A stretch of 64,000 nt of DNA, from NCBI RefSeq assembly GCF_017114915.1, contig NZ_JAAUOE010000017.1, forward strand, positions 1-64,000, given 5' to 3'. The position numbers were made by a program, and so were the translations under genes. Shown here piece after piece: positions 8,864 through 19,925 of this stretch. Within the stretch, counting starts at the first letter, position 1. Every line of letters begins with the position of its first letter. The notes beneath the pieces are model-generated. The model saw nothing but the letters and a program-made list of their open reading frames with translations, had not been told where the DNA came from and made no database searches. The DNA comes from Pseudomonas frederiksbergensis. GTDB taxonomy: Bacteria > Pseudomonadota > Gammaproteobacteria > Pseudomonadales > Pseudomonadaceae.

Positions 8864-9244
8864 TTACTCGATGACCAGAATGGCATCCATTTCAACCTGT
8901 GCAGCCTTTGGCAGGGCGGCTACGCCAATGGCGGCGCGGGCTGGGTAAGGCTGGTCGAAGTACTTGCCCATGATCTCGTTGACCTTGGCGAAGTGGCTCA
9001 GGTCAGTGAGGAAGATGTTCAGTTTGACGATGTCCTTGAGCGAACCGCCGGCTGCTTCAGCTACGGCTTTGAGGTTCTCGAACACCTGGACGGTCTGGGC
9101 TTCGAAGCCTTCAACCAGTTCCATGGTTTTTGGGTCCAGAGGAATCTGACCCGACATGTAAACGGTGTTGCCAGCCTTGATCGCCTGGGAGTAAGTACCG
9201 ATGGCGGCCGGGGCCTTGTCGCTGTTGATAACGGTCTTGGTCAT
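8864..9244 (-). CDS. ridA: RidA family reactive imine/enamine deaminase
   Basis: RidA hydrolyses reactive 2-aminoacrylate-type imines released by PLP enzymes. The 126-residue length is typical. The substrate-binding arginine is in the YPARAAIGV context, and the C-terminal VEMDAI element is also conserved. It starts 24 bp after the spoT stop, so it is the last gene of the gmk-rpoZ-spoT-ridA run, an arrangement known in pseudomonads. A second RidA-like gene is at 35402. Confidence 0.93.
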   Translation of the reverse strand: MTKTVINSDKAPAAIGTYSQAIKAGNTVYMSGQIPLDPKTMELVEGFEAQTVQVFENLKAVAEAAGGSLKDIVKLNIFLTDLSHFAKVNEIMGKYFDQPYPARAAIGVAALPKAAQVEMDAILVIE

Positions 9245-9268
9245 GTATGACTCCTTGTGAAGGGTGGG

Positions 9269-11374
9269 CTACGCGCGCATGCGGGTAATGCGGATCACCC
9301 CGGTCAGGGCGCGCAGTTTCTTGATCACGCGGGCCAGGTGCACGCGGTCGTGCACGCTGACCACCAGTTGGACCACGCTGATACGACCGTCGCGTTCGTC
9401 CATGCTGATTTTTTCGATATTGCCGTCGGCCGCGTTGACGCTGCTGGCCAGCAAGGCGATCAGGCCGCGCTGGTGTTCCAGTTCGACGCGCAGCTCGACA
9501 TTGAATTCGCCGGTGACATCCTTGGCCCACGAGAGCTGGATGCATTTTTCCGGGTTGTGGCGGATTTCGCTGATGTTGCGGCAGTTGTCCAGGTGCACCA
9601 CCATCCCTTTACCCGCGGACAGGTGGCCGACAATCGGGTCGCCCGGGATCGGTGTGCAGCATTTGGCGTAACTGAGTACCAGACCTTCGGTGCCGCGAAT
9701 CGCCAGCGGGCCTTCCGGGCTCGGTAGCTGTTCGCCTTCGCCGAGCAGGCGACGGGCGACAACGTAAGCCATGCGATTGCCCAGGCCGATGTCTTCGAGC
9801 AGGTCTTCGATCAGTTCGAGGCGGTATTCGTGGAGCATCAGTTGCACGCGCTCGGCCGGGACTTTTTCCAGGGAGCTGTCGAAACCGTTGAGCACCTTGT
9901 TCAGCAGGCGTTCGCCGAGGCTGATGGATTCGGAGCGGCGTTGCAGTTTCAGCGCATGGCGGATGTGGGTCCGCGCCTTGCCGGTGACCACGAAGTTGAG
10001 CCATGCCGGGTTCGGCCGCGCGCCGGGGGCGCTGACGATCTCGACCGTGGAGCCGCTTTGCAGCGGTTCGGACAGCGGCGCGAGACGACGATTGATCCGG
10101 CAGGCAATGCAGCTGTTGCCCACGTCGGTGTGCACCGCGTAAGCGAAGTCGACCGCCGTGGAGCCTTTGGGCAGCTCCATGATCCGGCCCTTGGGCGTGA
10201 ACACGTAGACCTCGTCCGGGAACAGGTCGATCTTCACGCTCTCGATGAATTCCAGGGAGTTGCCGGCCCGTTGCTGCATCTCCAGCACGCCTTTGACCCA
10301 CTGGCGGGCGCGGGCATGAGTGCCTTTGGGCTGTTCGTCGCCGCTGGATTTGTACAGCCAATGGGCGGCGATGCCGTTGTTGGCCATCTCTTCCATTTCA
10401 CGGGTACGGATCTGGATCTCGATCGGTACGCCGTGCATGCCGAACAGCGTGGTATGCAACGACTGATAGCCGTTGGCCTTGGGGATCGCGATGTAATCCT
10501 TGAAGCGCCCCGGCAACGGTTTGTACAAATTGTGTACGGCACCCAGCACGCGGTAGCAGGTATCGACCTTGTCGACGATGATCCGGAACGCGTAGACGTC
10601 CATGATCTCGTTGAAGGCCCGACGCTTGCCGCGCATTTTCTTGTAGATGCCGTAGAGGTGTTTCTGGCGACCGCTGACCTCGCCCTGGATGCCGTCGATG
10701 GCCAGGCAGTGGCTGAGGGACTCTTCGATCTTGTTGACGATTTCCTTGCGGTTGCCCCGGGCGCGTTTGACCGCCTGGTTGATCCGCGCGGAGCGCATCG
10801 GGTGCATGGCCTTGAAGCCGAGGTCTTCGAATTCTATGCGGATGGCGTGCATGCCCAGCCGGTTGGCGATGGGCGCATAGATTTCCAGGGTTTCCTTGGC
10901 GATCCGCCGGCGTTTTTCGCCGGACAGCACTTCCAGGGTGCGCATGTTGTGCAGGCGGTCGGCCAGCTTGACCAGGATCACGCGAATATCGCGCGCCATG
11001 GCCATGGCCATTTTCTGGAAGTTTTCGGCCTGGGCTTCGGCTTTGGTCTCGAAGTTCATCTGGGTCAGTTTGCTGACCCCGTCGACCAGTTCGGCCACGG
11101 TTTCGCCGAACTGCGCTTGCAGCGCTTCCTTGGCAATACCGGTGTCTTCGATCACGTCATGCAGCATGGCCGCCATCAGGCTCTGATGGTCCATATGCAT
11201 GTCGGCAAGAATATTCGCAACCGCGAGTGGGTGCGTGACGTACGCCTCACCGCTGCGACGGCGTTGGCCGTCGTGGGCTTGTTCGGCGTAGAAGTACGCT
11301 CGGCGGACCAGGTTGACCTGGTCCTTGCCGAGGTAGGTCGATAAGCGATCGGCGAGGGCGTCTATGCTCGGCAT
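9269..11374 (-). CDS. spoT: Bifunctional (p)ppGpp synthetase/hydrolase SpoT
   Basis: SpoT sets the alarmone (p)ppGpp level. The 701-residue protein has the HD hydrolase domain with HPLAV and MLHDVIED intact (about residues 45-85). The synthetase region follows with RIIVDKVDTCYRVLG and KDYIAIPKANGYQSLH (about 240-320). A TGS domain comes next (VYVFTPKGRIMELPKG, about 390-450), then zinc-finger/helical and ACT domains at the C-terminus. It lies 57 bp downstream of rpoZ. Confidence 0.97.
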   Translation of the reverse strand: MPSIDALADRLSTYLGKDQVNLVRRAYFYAEQAHDGQRRRSGEAYVTHPLAVANILADMHMDHQSLMAAMLHDVIEDTGIAKEALQAQFGETVAELVDGVSKLTQMNFETKAEAQAENFQKMAMAMARDIRVILVKLADRLHNMRTLEVLSGEKRRRIAKETLEIYAPIANRLGMHAIRIEFEDLGFKAMHPMRSARINQAVKRARGNRKEIVNKIEESLSHCLAIDGIQGEVSGRQKHLYGIYKKMRGKRRAFNEIMDVYAFRIIVDKVDTCYRVLGAVHNLYKPLPGRFKDYIAIPKANGYQSLHTTLFGMHGVPIEIQIRTREMEEMANNGIAAHWLYKSSGDEQPKGTHARARQWVKGVLEMQQRAGNSLEFIESVKIDLFPDEVYVFTPKGRIMELPKGSTAVDFAYAVHTDVGNSCIACRINRRLAPLSEPLQSGSTVEIVSAPGARPNPAWLNFVVTGKARTHIRHALKLQRRSESISLGERLLNKVLNGFDSSLEKVPAERVQLMLHEYRLELIEDLLEDIGLGNRMAYVVARRLLGEGEQLPSPEGPLAIRGTEGLVLSYAKCCTPIPGDPIVGHLSAGKGMVVHLDNCRNISEIRHNPEKCIQLSWAKDVTGEFNVELRVELEHQRGLIALLASSVNAADGNIEKISMDERDGRISVVQLVVSVHDRVHLARVIKKLRALTGVIRITRMRA

Positions 11375-11431
11375 GATGACACCTGCCGTTCGCTATGACC
11401 CCGCGCCGTGCTACGTCGACCAGGCATGGCC

Positions 11432-11695
11432 TTATACTGCCTCGTTGGACTCGTCCTCGAACGCTGCGAACAGCGGTTCGTCTTCGACGATTTCAGCGTT
11501 GGCGATGAACTCGTAGCTCATCAGGCCTTCAGCGATTTCACGCAGCGCTACAACTGTAGGCTTGTCGTTTTCCCACTGAACCAGGGGCTCTTTGCCACCG
11601 GTGGCCAGTTGACGGGCACGCTTGGTAGAGAGCATGACCAGCTCAAAGCGGTTTTCCACGTGTTCTAGGCAGTCTTCAACGGTTACGCGGGCCAT
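11432..11695 (-). CDS. rpoZ: RNA polymerase omega subunit RpoZ
   Basis: Omega assists folding and assembly of the beta-prime subunit and takes part in the ppGpp response in some bacteria. The start [17 protein letters not shown] gives the usual 87 residues; a 19-residue upstream extension in frame is not family-like, so the internal ATG at 11695 is chosen. The conserved LSTKRARQL element is present. It sits between gmk and spoT as in E. coli. Confidence 0.95.
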   Translation of the reverse strand: MARVTVEDCLEHVENRFELVMLSTKRARQLATGGKEPLVQWENDKPTVVALREIAEGLMSYEFIANAEIVEDEPLFAAFEDESNEAV

Positions 11696-11758
11696 GGTAT
11701 TCCTCGGAGCGAATGCAATATGCGCGCTGCCCGGTTGGGCGAGCGGACTCAACAGTTT

Positions 11759-11795
11759 AAAAAATCACCAGCGATTAGGGAAGCGCTGATTTTTT
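11759..11795 (-). terminator. Hairpin with T-run between gmk and rpoZ
   Basis: On the minus strand AAAAAATCAGCG pairs with CGCTGGTGATTTTTT (3-nt bulge) and ends in a T-run. It could partly terminate gmk transcripts, leaving rpoZ-spoT to a promoter of their own just downstream. Confidence 0.5.
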
Positions 11796-11862
11796 GACCA
11801 GGCTTTTCAACGCGCTATAAGCACCAATGTAAAGCCCTTGCAGCCATTTTGGGAAGAGCTCT

Positions 11863-12495
<633 letters not shown>

Positions 12496-13359
12496 TTACT
12501 CAATATTCTGCACTTGTTCGCGCATCTGCTCGATCAACACCTTGAGGTTGACCGCCGCTTGGGTGCTGCGCGGGTCGAAGGCTTTGGAGCCCAGTGTGTT
12601 GGCTTCGCGGTTGAGCTCCTGCATCAGGAAGTCCAGGCGCCGACCGGCAGCGCCGCCGGATTTGAGCACCCGGCGAACTTCGATGATGTGGGTACTCAGG
12701 CGATCCAGTTCTTCGGCGACATCGCTCTTTTGCGCGAGCATCACCATTTCCTGTTCCAGGCGCTGCGGGTCGAGGTCGGCCTTCATGTCGGTGAAGCGGT
12801 CGAGAACTTTCTGACGCTGAGTGGCGAGCATCTGCGGGACCAGCTCACGCAGGAGCACCACATCTTCCTCAATGGACGTCAAGCGCTCGTTGATCAACCG
12901 CGCCAGCTCCGCGCCTTCGCGTTCGCGGCCGGCCTTGAGTTCCTTCAGACCCTGGTTGAACAGCGCCAGGGCTTCGGCGTTCAGCGCTTGCGGGTCGGCG
13001 GCATCGGCCACCAGCACGCCGGGCCAGGCCAGGACTTCCAGCGGGTTCAGCGCGGCCGGGTTCTTGATCAGGCCGGCGACCGTTTCGGCGGCGGCGACGA
13101 GTTGCGCGGCGCGCTCGCGGTCCACTTGCAGTGGTTTGCCGGTGCTTTCTTCGGTGAAACGCAGGGTGCATTCGAGCTTGCCCCGGGACAGTCCCTGGCG
13201 CAGGGCTTCGCGGACCGCGCCTTCCAGGTCGCGGAAAGATTCCGGCAGACGCAGGTGGGGTTCCAGGTAGCGGCTGTTGACCGAGCGCAGCTCCCAGCTC
13301 AGGGTGCCCTGGACGCCGGCTTTCTCGACGCGGGCGAAGGCGGTCATGCTGTGCACCAT
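12496..13359 (-). CDS. yicC: YicC family endoribonuclease-like protein
   Basis: YicC family proteins were long described as stress-related and have more recently been described as endoribonucleases. The start MVHSMTAFARVE (ATG at 13359) fits the family and gives 287 residues; an in-frame start 5 codons upstream is less likely. An N-terminal YicC domain and a C-terminal DUF1732-type region (RRLDFLMQELNREANTLGSK) are both present. It is upstream of gmk and divergent from rph, with 268 bp between the two starts. Confidence 0.93.
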   Translation of the reverse strand: MVHSMTAFARVEKAGVQGTLSWELRSVNSRYLEPHLRLPESFRDLEGAVREALRQGLSRGKLECTLRFTEESTGKPLQVDRERAAQLVAAAETVAGLIKNPAALNPLEVLAWPGVLVADAADPQALNAEALALFNQGLKELKAGREREGAELARLINERLTSIEEDVVLLRELVPQMLATQRQKVLDRFTDMKADLDPQRLEQEMVMLAQKSDVAEELDRLSTHIIEVRRVLKSGGAAGRRLDFLMQELNREANTLGSKAFDPRSTQAAVNLKVLIEQMREQVQNIE

Positions 13360-13627
13360 GGAGGTACCTCGCAATGCAGGTCGGCGCGTAACCCATGGTT
13401 CGCGGACCCGCTATCTGTGAATTAAAGCCGACAGGCAGCAAAGGCGCAGGATTGTAGCGCAGTGGGGCGGATGCGCCCAAACACACGCTGTGACAAAGAG
13501 CTGCAGGCCGTCGGCTATGCTCTATCCAGGGCCTTCAATCGTCGGGAGGATTTTTTAGAAGTGCCCAGTCGCGCCCCACGGCTCTATAATGCTCGGCAGT
13601 TTTCCGTCCCCCGTACAGGTAATCCCT

Positions 13628-14350
13628 ATGAAACGTCCAAGTGGTCGCGCTGCCGATCAGCTCCGCTCGATCCGCATTACCCGCAACTACACCAAACACG
13701 CCGAGGGATCTGTACTGGTCGAGTTCGGTGATACCAAGGTCATTTGTACCGTCAGCGTCGAGAACGGCGTGCCGCGTTTCCTCAAGGGGCAGGGCCAGGG
13801 CTGGCTGACCGCCGAATACGGCATGCTGCCGCGCGCCACTGGCGAGCGTAACCAGCGTGAAGCGAGCCGTGGCAAGCAAGGCGGTCGCACGCTGGAAATC
13901 CAGCGTTTGATCGGCCGTTCCCTGCGCGCTGCGCTGGACATGTCCAAGCTGGGCGACGTCACCCTGTACGTCGACTGCGACGTGATCCAGGCTGACGGCG
14001 GCACCCGCACCGCGTCCATCACTGGCGCCATGGTTGCACTGGTCGACGCCCTGAAAGTGATCAAGAAGCGCGGTGGCCTCAAGGGTGGCGACCCGCTCAA
14101 GCAAATGATCGCCGCCGTTTCGGTGGGCATGTATCAGGGCGAGCCTGTGCTTGACCTCGACTACCTGGAAGACTCGGCTGCCGAGACTGACCTCAATGTG
14201 GTAATGACCAGCACCGGCGGCTTCATTGAAGTCCAGGGCACTGCCGAAGGCGCGCCGTTCCAGCCGGAAGAGCTGAACGCGATGCTGGCACTGGCGAAGA
14301 AAGGCATGATCGAGATTTTCGAACTGCAGAAGGCTGCACTGGCCGACTGA
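13628..14350 (+). CDS. rph: Ribonuclease PH
   Basis: RNase PH trims tRNA 3' ends phosphorolytically. The start [13 protein letters not shown] at 13628 gives 240 residues, the family length; an upstream in-frame ATG adds 13 non-conserved residues. The core motifs [14 protein letters not shown] and RQ-type [18 protein letters not shown] are present. The rph/yicC divergent pair is standard in gammaproteobacteria. Confidence 0.97.
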   Translation: MKRPSGRAADQLRSIRITRNYTKHAEGSVLVEFGDTKVICTVSVENGVPRFLKGQGQGWLTAEYGMLPRATGERNQREASRGKQGGRTLEIQRLIGRSLRAALDMSKLGDVTLYVDCDVIQADGGTRTASITGAMVALVDALKVIKKRGGLKGGDPLKQMIAAVSVGMYQGEPVLDLDYLEDSAAETDLNVVMTSTGGFIEVQGTAEGAPFQPEELNAMLALAKKGMIEIFELQKAALAD

Positions 14351-14379
14351 TCGGACCCGCTCCACCCAAGGAGGACACC

Positions 14380-14748
14380 ATGAGTGACGAGCAACTGCCG
14401 CTTCCCACACCGAGCCGCGAGGTTCGTCAGTGGGCGATGTTTTGTCACCTGTCCGCCTTGCTGGGGATCTGGCTTCCGTTCGGCACGCTGATCGGGCCGC
14501 TGATTATCTGGCAGATAAAGCGCGAGTCTGACCCGTTCATCGATGCGCAAGGCAAGGAAGCGCTGAACTTTCAGATCACCGTCGCCATTGCTTCCGCCAT
14601 CTGCTTCCTGCTGATGGTGGTAATCATCGGGTTCTTCCTGTTCGGTCTGGTCGCGATTGGTGCACTGGTGTTGACGATCATTGCCGGTGTGAAGGCCAAT
14701 GAAGGGTTTCCTTACCGGTATCCGTTCACTTGGCGCCTGGTGAAGTAG
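14380..14748 (+). CDS. DUF4870 domain-containing membrane protein
   Basis: A 122-residue small membrane protein. A DUF4870 pattern is visible: a first hydrophobic segment (about 23-43) with WAMFCHLSALLG, the conserved KEALNFQ motif at about 61-67, and two closely spaced hydrophobic segments (about 70-105). It starts 29 bp after rph with a good ribosome-binding site (AAGGAGG), so it is probably cotranscribed with rph. The function of the family is unknown. Confidence 0.9.
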   Translation: MSDEQLPLPTPSREVRQWAMFCHLSALLGIWLPFGTLIGPLIIWQIKRESDPFIDAQGKEALNFQITVAIASAICFLLMVVIIGFFLFGLVAIGALVLTIIAGVKANEGFPYRYPFTWRLVK

Positions 14749-14777
14749 CCTCGTTCCTACAAAAACCAGGTGCGCAC

Positions 14778-14807
14778 AAAAAAGCCGACAGTGATGTCGG
14801 CTTTTTT
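14778..14807. terminator. Bidirectional intrinsic terminator
   Basis: AAAAAAGCCGACA (14778-14790) pairs with TGTCGGCTTTTTT (14795-14807) around a GTGA loop. It lies between convergent genes (the DUF4870 gene and crc) and has A/T runs on both sides, so it can serve both. Confidence 0.9.
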
Positions 14808-14825
14808 GCATCTGCGAAAAGACGC

Positions 14826-15605
14826 TTAGATGGTCAGCGTCCAGTCGTAGTCCACGATCAGCGGTGCGTGCTGCGAGAACCGTGGCTGACGCGGCAGGCG
14901 TGCGCTGCGTACGAAGCGCCGCAGGCCCGGGGTCAGGATCTGGTAGTCGAAGCGCCAGCCCAGGTTGAGCATCTCGGCCTGTTCGTTGTCCGGCCACCAG
15001 CTGTACTGGTCGCCTTCGCGGCTGACTTCACGCAGGGCATCGACATAACCCATGTTGCCGACAATCTCGTCCATCCAGGCACGCTCAGGTGCCAGGAAGC
15101 CCGGGGATTGCTGGCTGTCGCGCCAGTTCTTGATATCCAGCTTCTGTTGCGCCACGTACAGCGAGCCACAATAAATGTACTCGCGACGTTTGCGCCGCTG
15201 TTTATCCAGATAACGGGCGAAGTCGTCCATTAGCTTGAACTTCTGGTTCAAGTCTTCATCGCCGTTCTGCCCCGAAGGGAGCAGCAAGGTCGCGATGCTG
15301 ACCTTGTCGAAATCGGCTTGCAGGTAGCGCCCGTAGCGGTCGGCTGTCTCGAAGCCGAGACCGCTGATGACAGCCTTCGGTTGCAACCGCGAGTACAAAG
15401 CCACGCCACCTTGGGCGGGAACTTCGGCTTCGCAGGCATAAAGGAAGTAGCCATCCAGTTGGAAGGCTGGATCGTCCAGTTCAAAGGCGGAGGCGCGGGT
15501 GTCCTGCAGGCAGATGACGTCGGCATTCTGTGCTTGCAGCCAACTGAGCAAACCACGCTCGACTGCAGCCTGAATACCATTGACGTTCACACTGATGATC
15601 CGCAT
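14826..15605 (-). CDS. crc: Catabolite repression control protein Crc
   Basis: Crc acts with Hfq to repress translation of catabolic mRNAs when preferred carbon sources are present in Pseudomonas. It has the exonuclease III/endonuclease fold but is not known to be a nuclease. The start MRIISVNVNGIQAA at 15605 gives the characteristic 259 residues; the 12 upstream in-frame residues are not conserved. The C-terminus LIVDYDWTLTI is as remembered for Pseudomonas Crc. It is divergent from pyrE, with 82 bp between them, the standard Pseudomonas arrangement. Confidence 0.96.
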   Translation of the reverse strand: MRIISVNVNGIQAAVERGLLSWLQAQNADVICLQDTRASAFELDDPAFQLDGYFLYACEAEVPAQGGVALYSRLQPKAVISGLGFETADRYGRYLQADFDKVSIATLLLPSGQNGDEDLNQKFKLMDDFARYLDKQRRKRREYIYCGSLYVAQQKLDIKNWRDSQQSPGFLAPERAWMDEIVGNMGYVDALREVSREGDQYSWWPDNEQAEMLNLGWRFDYQILTPGLRRFVRSARLPRQPRFSQHAPLIVDYDWTLTI

Positions 15606-15687
15606 AAGTGGCCCCAAAAATCGCGTGCGGGTATGATACACGGCGTCTACCTAATTAGCTAAATCCGTGGTATTTGGGGTTTTTTTC

Positions 15688-16332
15688 ATGCAAGCGTATC
15701 AACGCGATTTCATTCGTTTTGCCATTGATCGTGGCGTTTTGCGCTTCGGTGAGTTCACCCTGAAGTCCGGGCGCACCAGTCCATACTTCTTCAACGCCGG
15801 TCTGTTCAACTCAGGGAAAGCCCTGGCGCAGCTGGGCCGTTTCTACGCGGCAGCCATCGTCGAGAGCGGTATTCCCTTCGACGTACTGTTCGGCCCGGCC
15901 TACAAAGGCATCCCGCTGGCGGCGACCACCGCCGTGGCGCTGGCCGAACATCACGACCGTGACCTGCCATGGTGCTTCAACCGCAAGGAAGCCAAGGCCC
16001 ATGGCGAAGGCGGCAGCCTGGTCGGCGCGCCATTGACCGGCGACGTGCTAATCATCGACGACGTGATCACCGCGGGCACTGCCATCCGTGAAGTGATGCA
16101 GATCATCGCTTCCCAGGACGGCGCCAAGGCTGCCGGCGTGCTGATCGCCCTGAACCGTCAGGAGCGTGGCAACGGTAAATTGTCGGCCATCCAGGAGGTG
16201 GAGCGTGACTTCGGCATTCCGGTGATCAGCATTGTTTCGCTGAACCAGGTGCTGGAGTTCCTGGCTGACGATCCGCAGCTCAAGCAGCATTTACCTGCCG
16301 TAGAAGCCTACCGCGCCCAGTTCGGCGTGTAA
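15688..16332 (+). CDS. pyrE: Orotate phosphoribosyltransferase
   Basis: PyrE converts orotate and PRPP to OMP in pyrimidine synthesis. The start [12 protein letters not shown] at 15688 yields 214 residues, the family length; an in-frame extension of 7 residues upstream is rejected. The PRPP-binding loop [13 protein letters not shown] is present, as is the [13 protein letters not shown] catalytic loop. Confidence 0.97.
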   Translation: MQAYQRDFIRFAIDRGVLRFGEFTLKSGRTSPYFFNAGLFNSGKALAQLGRFYAAAIVESGIPFDVLFGPAYKGIPLAATTAVALAEHHDRDLPWCFNRKEAKAHGEGGSLVGAPLTGDVLIIDDVITAGTAIREVMQIIASQDGAKAAGVLIALNRQERGNGKLSAIQEVERDFGIPVISIVSLNQVLEFLADDPQLKQHLPAVEAYRAQFGV

Positions 16333-16363
16333 TCGCACTTCCCCCTGTGGGAGCGTAGACAGC

Positions 16364-16399
16364 AAAAGACCCCGCCCAGCAAGTTGAGCGGGGTCTTTT
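16364..16399. terminator. Intrinsic terminator of pyrE
   Basis: AAAAGACCCCGC (16364-16375) pairs with GCGGGGTCTTTT (16388-16399). It lies between the convergent pyrE and zinc-ribbon genes. Confidence 0.9.
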
Positions 16400-16426
16400 G
16401 TTTATGCATGGCCCGGTCCCCCAGGA

Positions 16427-16687
16427 TTATTTTTTGCTGGTGCTGCTGAATGTCTCGGCCTTTTTGATCCCGGCGGGTTTATTCGTTTCTTCTGGATACG
16501 GATCAGCCGCAGCATCGCCCTGGCCAGTCAAAATTCTCCATCCATGGCGGGTGTGTGCGGTTTTCCGGAATTGTGGACAGGGCGGCATCGATGTTTTGCC
16601 CTGATTCGAGTATTGGTGGCCACAATCGACACAGGCGTAGGTGCCCGCTGAAACATCGCTGCCGTAAGGAACGTAGTCTTTTCGCAT
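16427..16687 (-). CDS. Small zinc-ribbon-like protein
   Basis: An 86-residue protein with a CVDCGHQY knuckle (about residues 18-21) and a further Cys in MPPCPQF. The pattern suggests a small zinc ribbon, although only three cysteines plus one nearby histidine are visible. The C-terminal third is polar and probably disordered. An AGGAG site precedes the ATG. It is a single gene, convergent with pyrE. Small CxxC proteins of this type occur in many pseudomonads without an assigned function. Confidence 0.75.
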   Translation of the reverse strand: MRKDYVPYGSDVSAGTYACVDCGHQYSNQGKTSMPPCPQFRKTAHTRHGWRILTGQGDAAADPYPEETNKPAGIKKAETFSSTSKK

Positions 16688-16786
16688 GGTAAATCTCCTG
16701 TAGATACAGAGATGATCCTATGCAGATTGCTTCCTTCATGATGTCGGACGTTTCGCTCGATCAGGTCAGGCATTTCCGGCGCGCAT

Positions 16787-16871
16787 AAAAAAGATCGCAG
16801 ACTACGTCAGCTCCTACAGATTTTTCGTACATCAGAAATCCGTAGGTGCTGCCGAAGGCTGCGATCTTTTT
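16787..16871. repeat. Interspersed palindrome ending in T-runs
   Basis: AAAAAAGATCGCAG at the left is matched by CTGCGATCTTTTT at the right, with inner GTCAGCTCCTACA and GTAGGTGCTGCC also pairing partly. It lies between argB and the zinc-ribbon gene and could terminate argB. This AAGATCGCAG element is a repeat type I remember from P. fluorescens-group intergenic regions. Confidence 0.75.
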
Positions 16872-16882
16872 AAGGTTTTGAA

Positions 16883-17788
<906 letters not shown>

Positions 17789-17805
17789 TCAGGGCTCCGG
17801 GTGAA

Positions 17806-19203
17806 TCAGAACGGTAGTTGGAGATCAGGTGCAACGCGCTTGAGCTGGACGTGGAACACATCCTTGATGCGCTGCAATTCAGCCTCGTCATCGGCCTCGA
17901 AGCGCAGCACCAGCACCGGTGTGGTGTTGGAGGCGCGAACCAGGCCCCAGCCTTTGGCATAGTCGACTCGCACGCCGTCAATGGTGGTCAGGTCGGCGCC
18001 TTCACCCCACTGTGCGTCATGCAGTGCATCAATGATGCTGAATTTGCTCTCTTCGGTCACATGGATATTGATTTCCGGCGTAGAAATATCGTTCGGGAAG
18101 GTCGCGAACAACTCTTCCGCGGTGGATTTCTCTTTGCTGAGGATCTCCAGCAGCCGCGCGGCGCTGTAAATGCCGTCGTCGAAACCGAACCAGCGCTCCT
18201 TGAAGAAGATATGCCCGCTCATTTCGCCGGCCAACAGGGCGCCGGATTGTTTCATTTTCTTTTTGATCAGCGAGTGACCTGTTTTCCACATCAGCGGACG
18301 ACCGCCATATTCCTTGATCAGCGGGATCAGGCGGCGGGTGCATTTGACGTCGAAGATGATTTCCGCGTCGGGGTTGCGTGCTACCACATCTTTGGCGAAC
18401 AGCATCAGCAGGCGGTCCGGGAACACGACGCTGCCGGTGTTGGTGACCACGCCCACGCGGTCGCCATCGCCGTCGAAGGCCAGGCCCAGGTCGGCGTTGG
18501 TTTCCTTGACCTTGGCGATCAGGTCTACCAGGTTTTCCAGCTTGCCCGGGTCCGGGTGATGGTTCGGGAAGTTGCCATCGACATCGCAGAACAGCGGGAT
18601 GACTTCGCAGTTCAGGGCTTCGATCAGTTGCGGGGCAATCACACCGGCCGCGCCGTTGCCGCAATCGACCACGACTTTCAGGCGGCGGGCGAGTTTGATG
18701 TCCTGAACGATTTCAGTGTTGTAGCGATCGAGGATCTCGACCTTGGTGATGCTGCCCTTGCCACTGCTCAGGTTGTTGGTCTTGAGGCGGTCGTGAAGGG
18801 CCTGGATCTGTTCGTTGGCCAGGGTGTCGCCGGCAATGACGATCTTGAAACCGTTGTAATTCGACGGGTTGTGGCTGCCGGTGAGCATCACCCCGGATTT
18901 GCCGGCCAGTACGTTGGCGGCGTAGTACAGCGCAGGGGTTGGCACCAGGCCGACGTCGCTGACGTGGCAACCGCTGTCGGCCAGGCCTTGAATCAGTTGT
19001 TCCACCAGTTCCGGGCCGGACAGGCGACCGTCGCGGCCGACGCAGACATTGGGTTCGCCCTGAGCCAGGCTCTGGGAGCCGATGGCGCGACCGAGCCAGT
19101 AAGCGGTTTCAGCGTTCAAGAATTCCGGAACGGTGCCGCGAATGTCGTAGGCGCGGAAGATGCTATCGGGGAACTTGGGTGCGACTTGGGCTGGGGTGCT
19201 CAT
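17806..19203 (-). CDS. algC: Phosphomannomutase/phosphoglucomutase AlgC
   Basis: AlgC interconverts hexose 1- and 6-phosphates for lipopolysaccharide, alginate and other exopolysaccharides. The 465-residue length is right for the Pseudomonas enzyme. The phosphoserine loop TGSHNPSNYNG is intact. Also present are the metal-binding DGDGDR and the sugar-binding GEMSGH. It is upstream of argB and 261 bp downstream of dut. Confidence 0.96.
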   Translation of the reverse strand: MSTPAQVAPKFPDSIFRAYDIRGTVPEFLNAETAYWLGRAIGSQSLAQGEPNVCVGRDGRLSGPELVEQLIQGLADSGCHVSDVGLVPTPALYYAANVLAGKSGVMLTGSHNPSNYNGFKIVIAGDTLANEQIQALHDRLKTNNLSSGKGSITKVEILDRYNTEIVQDIKLARRLKVVVDCGNGAAGVIAPQLIEALNCEVIPLFCDVDGNFPNHHPDPGKLENLVDLIAKVKETNADLGLAFDGDGDRVGVVTNTGSVVFPDRLLMLFAKDVVARNPDAEIIFDVKCTRRLIPLIKEYGGRPLMWKTGHSLIKKKMKQSGALLAGEMSGHIFFKERWFGFDDGIYSAARLLEILSKEKSTAEELFATFPNDISTPEINIHVTEESKFSIIDALHDAQWGEGADLTTIDGVRVDYAKGWGLVRASNTTPVLVLRFEADDEAELQRIKDVFHVQLKRVAPDLQLPF

Positions 19204-19464
19204 TTCTGGAAATGCTCCATCTCTAAAGTGGCTGGACAGGCCTGCGAAAAACTCGTGGGCTGGCTCAAACTGAAGGGTATGACGGCGTTTTCGGCAGAGA
19301 GTTCGTGGTGCGAAAAGGCCATGTCACCAGCGTTCGCGAGCGAATGGCTGGTCAATGCCTTGATTTTCGGCGGTAAACCTTTCAGGTGAGGTCTGCGCAA
19401 TTTTTTCGTCCTTGAATTACAAAAAACAGGTTTCAGGCCGGGCAGAGCCCCGGCCGCTTTGTGA

Positions 19465-19920
19465 TCAGTGGCTGCCGGAATGTCCGAACCCGCCAGTGCC
19501 GCGCTGGGTTTCGACGAACTCTTCGACCATTTCGAAGTGCGCTTGAACCACCGGCACCAGCACCAGTTGGGCCAGGCGTTCGCCGACAACGATGTTGAAG
19601 TCGGTTTGACCACGGTTCCAGCACGACACCATCAGTGGGCCCTGGTAATCGGAGTCGATCAGGCCAACCAGATTGCCGAGCACGATGCCGTGCTTATGGC
19701 CCAGGCCCGAACGCGGCAGAATCAACGCCGCCAGGCCCGGATCGCCGATATACACCGAAAGGCCGGTAGGGATCAGCAGGGTTTCGCCCGGCTTGATGAC
19801 GGTGTCTTTTTCCAGCATGGCGCGCAGGTCGAGGCCGGCGGAGCCTGGCGTGGCGTACTGCGGCAGCGGAAATTCGCTGCCGATGCGTGGGTCGAGGATC
19901 TTGGCTTGCAAAGCGTGCAT
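19465..19920 (-). CDS. dut: Deoxyuridine 5'-triphosphate nucleotidohydrolase
   Basis: dUTPase hydrolyses dUTP to dUMP, keeping uracil out of DNA. At 151 residues it has the five family motifs, including [26 protein letters not shown] and the C-terminal [10 protein letters not shown]. It starts 5 bp after the coaBC stop, so the two are cotranscribed, as in most proteobacteria. Confidence 0.97.
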   Translation of the reverse strand: MHALQAKILDPRIGSEFPLPQYATPGSAGLDLRAMLEKDTVIKPGETLLIPTGLSVYIGDPGLAALILPRSGLGHKHGIVLGNLVGLIDSDYQGPLMVSCWNRGQTDFNIVVGERLAQLVLVPVVQAHFEMVEEFVETQRGTGGFGHSGSH

Positions 19921-19925
19921 GTAAA

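Noticed and set aside
17818..19389. 523-codon + strand frame
   Set aside because: Antisense to algC; low-complexity Gly/Val/Ala/Gln composition.
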